Source of the DNA: Paramarasmius palmivorus
Lineage: Eukaryota; Basidiomycota; Agaricomycetes; Agaricales; Marasmiaceae
DNA length: 64,000 bases
Direction of reading: 5' to 3'
NCBI GenBank assembly: GCA_037176845.1
Contig: JAYKXP010000002.1
Span: 744,001-808,000 of the forward strand
The number at the start of each line of letters is the position of its first letter. Within the stretch, counting starts at the first letter, position 1. Under the pieces are notes generated by a model. That model made no database searches, had not been told where the DNA came from, and worked only from the letters and a program-made list of their open reading frames with translations. Shown here one piece after another: positions 59,886 to 64,000 of the stretch. The translations under genes were made by a program, and so were the position numbers.

Positions 59886-61656
59886 TGGAAAACGAGCTGG
59901 AAACCAGACATTAACCTTGGAAACAGCAGTCTGAAGGCAAGCCTTACTGGGCAAGGTGTCAACCTGAACTAGTGAGACAAGAAAAAAACTAGAGAATAAA
60001 AGAGCGGAATATAAGGAGCATCCGGTTAGAGGGCGGAAACGACATGATATAGAGTGCCGATCGTTGTTTGCTCTGCCCCATCGTTGTGGAGGACAACTAT
60101 GGGCTTGCGTCATCGGATCAATTTTCGGTACCGGGCGCCAGTTTTTCTTCCGCGCGCTTGCTACCATAAGCCATTGGATCCCGATTGAATCCCATGAGTA
60201 TAAATTTTTTGCTGACATGCCCCTCCGATTGATGGTAGAATTGCGAGTGTTTGATGCCAATTTCATCGGCTCGGGAGTGGGGGACGAATCAGAAGATGAC
60301 GGTGGTCGATGTATACTGCGCCGAAAATTAAAACGAGTTCCAGCGCCCGACAAGGCCCGGAGCAGCGAGGTAAATTTGATGGCCCGTTGTTTCATCACAT
60401 AGCCACTATAACAAGGTGCTAGTTGGGGGCACGACAATATACAGCTCATCCATTGTGGTCAACATTCAAACGACATGACGCAGGATAGTAGAGAAGGCGG
60501 CGGCGCTGGTTATGATCTGGAGGAGGAAAGTACAACGGCTAGCCGAAACCTTGAGGATGTTGTTTGGGACTTCCGATCCAGATATGACTGGTCACAATGG
60601 TACACAGACATGATAGTCTGAACTGGTGCTACACCCAGACTACGAGTATGCTGCGCCGTGGCATTGTCGCATTGATTGTCACGAAGAGTGAATCTCGGAC
60701 AATATGTAGTCGGGAGATGGGTTTCGTCCTGTGCCTCAGGTGAGTCTGTTGCATCACGCAAGCGTGGGGATGCATTAGTATGGACGACTACAGAAGGAGA
60801 GGTCGAAGAAAAGCCTTCGATCTCCAAGGCTCAACCAGTGAAACAGCAAGGAGGCCATTCTGCGAGAAGAATGAACATGCATACGGATCAATAAAACAAT
60901 ACACTGCATACCACGAGAAGAAAAGTGTGATGTTCCTCGGACCTCTAGCTTCGGTTCCATCCCCTTGATCTCCAGGCCAAGCAACATCACCCGGCTTTCA
61001 AACTTGTGCTTCGTATCCAGCCATCTCTCCACAATACAGCAGTACGAGAGGATGAATGCTGAACATCGGATGGTGACATGCGAAGGTCTAGCGTTCAGCC
61101 TTCTCCTTATCTTGCCCACAACGTCAACTTGAAGAACAGGCGGGGTTTTACTGTATACCGTCCATCCGTCTTTAACTTTGCTGAGTATTCAGCCAGAGCT
61201 ACGATTCGGGATAACGTAACAGTGTAGGAATCCAACTCCGGGGCCTAGATACGCTGCCAACCATACCGAGGAAAAGACACCAGAGCTTGCTTGAAAGATT
61301 GGTGTAGCTGGCCCTTCGATTATGAAGTCGACGGGCGTGTATAGGCATCGCAGTGTTGGAAGGAGTAAGAGGAAGACTGGTCACTGCAGTGACCCTATGG
61401 TTCCCAAAGACGGAGTGAAAAGACCGCGCCGTTTTGTAGTCTCTGAGAAGTCGACACGTGGATGGCAATCGCTGAAGCACACCCCGTAGAAGGTGAAAAT
61501 AGGGGAAAAACGGGAATCAGGAGGAGGTGACGATTATAGCTGCCGATATTTTATGAGGGTGAACCCGTCATTGTTCAATATTTTACATCGTCCTAGCCAC
61601 TATCTCTATCCATATCAGCAATACTGCCTGGGTCGACCTGTTCCTGGTTCTCTAAA
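59886..61656. other. Intergenic, no gene supported
   Basis: About 1.8 kb. An open frame continues upstream of the large gene to 60449. Another minus frame (61199-61478) starts without ATG and has no family features. Confidence 0.4.
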
Positions 61657-62096
61657 CTAGTAGCAGGATCTTCGGCATTCTGTCCAGTACAAAGTTAGCA
61701 TGAAGCTATGGAGATGAAGAGAAAATAGACACACTCCAGGTAGTTCTTGTGATATACGGCCTGAAAGTTCTCCAGAATCCTCCCCAGCATCACCATGGTC
61801 GTAGCATCCGTAATCGAAGTCGGGCTCAGTTGGCTGGAGCACTCGTTTCCGCCTCCGTCTGGGTTGTTGTTGCAGAAGGTATAGTAATGAATTACCATGG
61901 TAGGAGGAAAGATTTGGAATTATATGTGAAGTAGAAGTAGAGATGGCCTGTAGGTTGTCGGTGTCTTTTTTGATATGCCTTCGGTGTGTTGAATATGGTA
62001 CCAGTTCACCAGCTCCATCGGTCCACCACACTTGTACGAACATCCGCATATGACTTTCCTTGACGTTGATGGAGCTTCGACCTCGGAAGCGCTCAT
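61657..62096 (-). pseudogene. Possible KDZ-type transposase N-terminal remnant
   Basis: From the ATG at 62096 the frame reads MSASEVEAPSTSRKVICGC, then SYKCGGPMELVNWYHIQHTEG, a Cys-rich, zinc-binding-like leader of the kind that opens many KDZ transposase ORFs in Agaricomycetes. A second stretch (RKRVLQPTEPDFDYGCYDHGDAGED) fits the acidic region that follows in those proteins. The rest is missing: only about 440 bp remain. Identification rests on general resemblance. Confidence 0.35.
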
Positions 62097-62358
62097 TGAG
62101 TATAAATGAGCAGAAGAGTTGGTTGTGGTTGTGCGCAAGCAGTGTCAAATGCGCCGCGGCTCAAATTTCTTTCACTTCACCCTTTAACTCAGAAACATGC
62201 TATAACTGTTGAGTGGGGTAACATTAAGGAACCATAAATCAACGACATATTCAATGCATCTGTAGCTACACAAGTAATCATTTGGCCAAGCACCATACGT
62301 TGATCCGGTCAAAAGAAGTCCCATTCTTGTTACGCCTCGACTTCAAGCAATGGTGCTT

Positions 62359-62973
62359 TCATTTCGCCCTTTCCGCCTTCAACTTTGCCTTGAGATGCTT
62401 GACCTGATCACGAAGATCATCTCGTTCCTCCTCAGCAGCATCCCGCTCGCCCTCAACGTCTTGTAAACGGCGTTTCACCCATTTTATGCGTTCCATCATT
62501 TCAAGCAGCTCCTGCGACCGGAGCTTTTGCTTTGCCTCAGCAATGCAGGTGCCAGCATTAGCTTCGGCGAGCTTGAGCTCGTATTTAACCACATTGCTCT
62601 CGTGAACTCGGTTTTTGATCTCGGTTTCGGCCTTGTACTGAGTGAATTGTCGCTCGAGTTGGCGTACCTCGTTCTCGGTGTTGCTCAACTTGGCCATAAG
62701 GGTCTTCTGCGCGGTATCTCCAGCAGCCTGAGTTCACCATTAGCAACTATTAAAAGGAAACAATTAGAATGTGACGCACTTCTGGTTAAAGTCATCTGCT
62801 GTGATTCGGCGACGCTTCTTGTTTTCCTCAACCTTTCCGACTCCTTCATGATTTTGGGCACCAGCATGGGACGCTACCGTGGTTGGACTATGGGGAAATA
62901 TGAATGTGGGATAAAATGATGCCAGGTGGTCCAGGCGTCGCAGGCTCGGTATAGCCAGGCAGAGGTCGTGCAT
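62359..62973 (-). CDS. Coiled-coil protein, small, borders uncertain
   Basis: The last exon (62359 to about 62733) encodes a long helix: LSNTENEVRQLERQFTQYKAETEIKNRVHES through QDVEGERDAAEEERDDLRDQVKHLKAKLKAERAK, with heptad spacing and strong charge. An upstream stretch near 62780-62870 (KVEENKKRRRITADDFNQK) is basic. The intron between them is clear by sequence (GTGCGT to CAG) but the frames do not join simply, so the start is unresolved. No family was recognised; it may be a scaffold or a domain fragment. Confidence 0.45.
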
Positions 62974-63286
62974 CGACCTCTAGTACCTTGAGCGTCGATG
63001 CGTGTCTGGAAATGAAGTCCTGCAGCATTTCGGAAAGGAATCCACGGAAGGTGAATTCTTCTATCTGTGAGAAATTCACAGAGGCGAAGATCACGGAGAC
63101 CTGGCATTGAGGCGGATATTCATACTCTTGCGATGAGAAATCCAATAAGAGCTTCCTGAGGTTTGGCATCTCCCGAAGACCATGCCCAATGGCGCGGCCA
63201 CGGCGCTCTATCACGCGACTTTTGCGTCTGTGAATTCGAACTCTGTGAGATATGTGAGAATATGGTATAATTGAGGAAGCATTCAA
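62888..63286 (-). pseudogene. F-box/LRR-like protein fragment
   Basis: The frame reads IGHGLREMPNLRKLLLDFSSQ, then VNFSQIEEFTFRGFLSEMLQDFISRHASTLKVLEV and PATPGPPG, closely similar in layout to the middle of F-box 3 (REFEFDGPFIPEIQSFVEKHSS...PATPGP). It stops shortly after, and no F-box is seen immediately upstream. Either an upstream exon lies at 63310-63997 and beyond the window, or this is a truncated paralogue. Confidence 0.5.
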
Positions 63287-64000
63287 AGAATGAAAACTCT
63301 CATCCCACTTCAGCAGGAAGCCGGCCCTGTTCTTGTTGAACCGTAAGAATTTCTCGCTTGGGAGGTGTTAGTAGCTGAGAAATGAGCCGTAACCATGTCG
63401 GATTCGTCATTTAGAGAACCAGGGAGAGTCGAGGAAGAAGACCATGGATGATGGATACATATATACCCAGCTAGATGACAGCATGCCAAACTTTGGCTGG
63501 CCCAGGGTTGCCGGTGCGATTTATCCACCACTATGTATTTTTCACTTCGTTCACTGACAGTGCTGGTTCCATCTAGAAAGAAAGGGCCGATGAATATATG
63601 CCATGTTTTTCTTGATACTAAGTACAAATACTGGCACCGAAATGAAATCGTATGGCATATGAGTGAACGACGAGTGAATACACAAAGCTCGACAACACAG
63701 GGCATGAAATCCCAAGGGTTGGCACAGAAATATCGATATTTAGCATGAAGGACGTCCCGATAGACACAAATCTCCAGCCGACGAAGATCATTCATCGGCG
63801 GGTAGAATTGCTCGGTGTCGTAAAACTTCCTCGTGAGCATCGTCTTGTATATCTGCACTCGGTTTCCAACCTCCAAGTCTAGCAGCATCTCTTGTCTTCT
63901 CTTTCCAAATCTCCTTGAATGCACCTTCAATAAACGCCTCATAATGGAGCCGAATGTCGAATCCCGACCGGACAAGCCATAGAAAGGCCTTGCTCACATA
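63287..64000. other. Window edge, unresolved minus-strand frames
   Basis: Minus-strand frames at 63310-63975 and 63788-63997 (VRSGFDIRLHYEAFIEGAFKEIW) may be 5' exons of the F-box/LRR fragment or a separate gene cut by the window edge. Not resolved. Confidence 0.3.

Noticed and set aside
61199..61478. Minus-strand frame with a mitochondrial-presequence-like start
   Set aside because: It begins with GTG, has no in-frame ATG upstream, and has no recognisable mature domain.

Overview
The window looks like nuclear DNA of a mushroom-forming basidiomycete (Agaricomycetes). Genes are cut by many introns of about 45-65 nt (GT-AG, a few GC-AG). The families are typical of that group: multi-exon P450s, a DUF6533 membrane protein, F-box/LRR-like proteins, an integrase-core gene, a TET/JBP 2-oxoglutarate oxygenase and a Ras-type GTPase with a CaaX box. 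Nothing bacterial (operons, CRISPR) and no rRNA or tRNA was seen. Exon models were read by eye. For the copy-B P450, acyl-CoA oxidase-like gene, P450-2, both desaturases, Ras, TET/JBP and the 427-aa unknown, the summed exons are divisible by three with no internal stop, which supports the models.

Positions 1 to about 29.4 kb hold a metabolic cluster. From left to right: a dead P450 (copy A, 1752-3735), an acyl-CoA oxidase/dehydrogenase-like gene (-), a DUF6533 membrane protein (-), P450-2 (-), desaturase 1 (-), a secreted GMC oxidoreductase (-), P450-3 (+), desaturase 2 (-), an NAD(P)-dependent epimerase/reductase (+), an F-box gene (+) and the intact P450 copy B (27343-29356). Copies A and B lie in a direct repeat of about 3.35 kb whose copies start about 25.6 kb apart, so the repeat brackets the cluster. 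No polyketide synthase, NRPS or terpene synthase is present. Two oleate-Delta12-type desaturases, an acyl-CoA chain-shortening enzyme, several P450s, an alcohol oxidase and a reductase together suggest a fatty-acid-derived product. A polyacetylene/polyyne is the leading hypothesis, not a demonstrated product.

From about 29.4 to 50 kb the region is accessory: short repeats, an apparently intact DDE integrase-core gene (-), an unrecognised three-exon gene (+), a decayed RecQ-like helicase piece, several weak multi-exon hypotheticals, three F-box/LRR-like genes and a 100-bp fold-back element.

From 50 to 64 kb: a Ras-like GTPase of 189 aa whose best model needs a 2-nt micro-exon, a TET/JBP-type oxygenase, a large unknown gene converging on it with proline-rich repeats, a possible KDZ-type transposase N-terminus, a coiled-coil ORF and an F-box/LRR fragment. 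Stretches between these genes have many short overlapping ORFs but no gene I can support.
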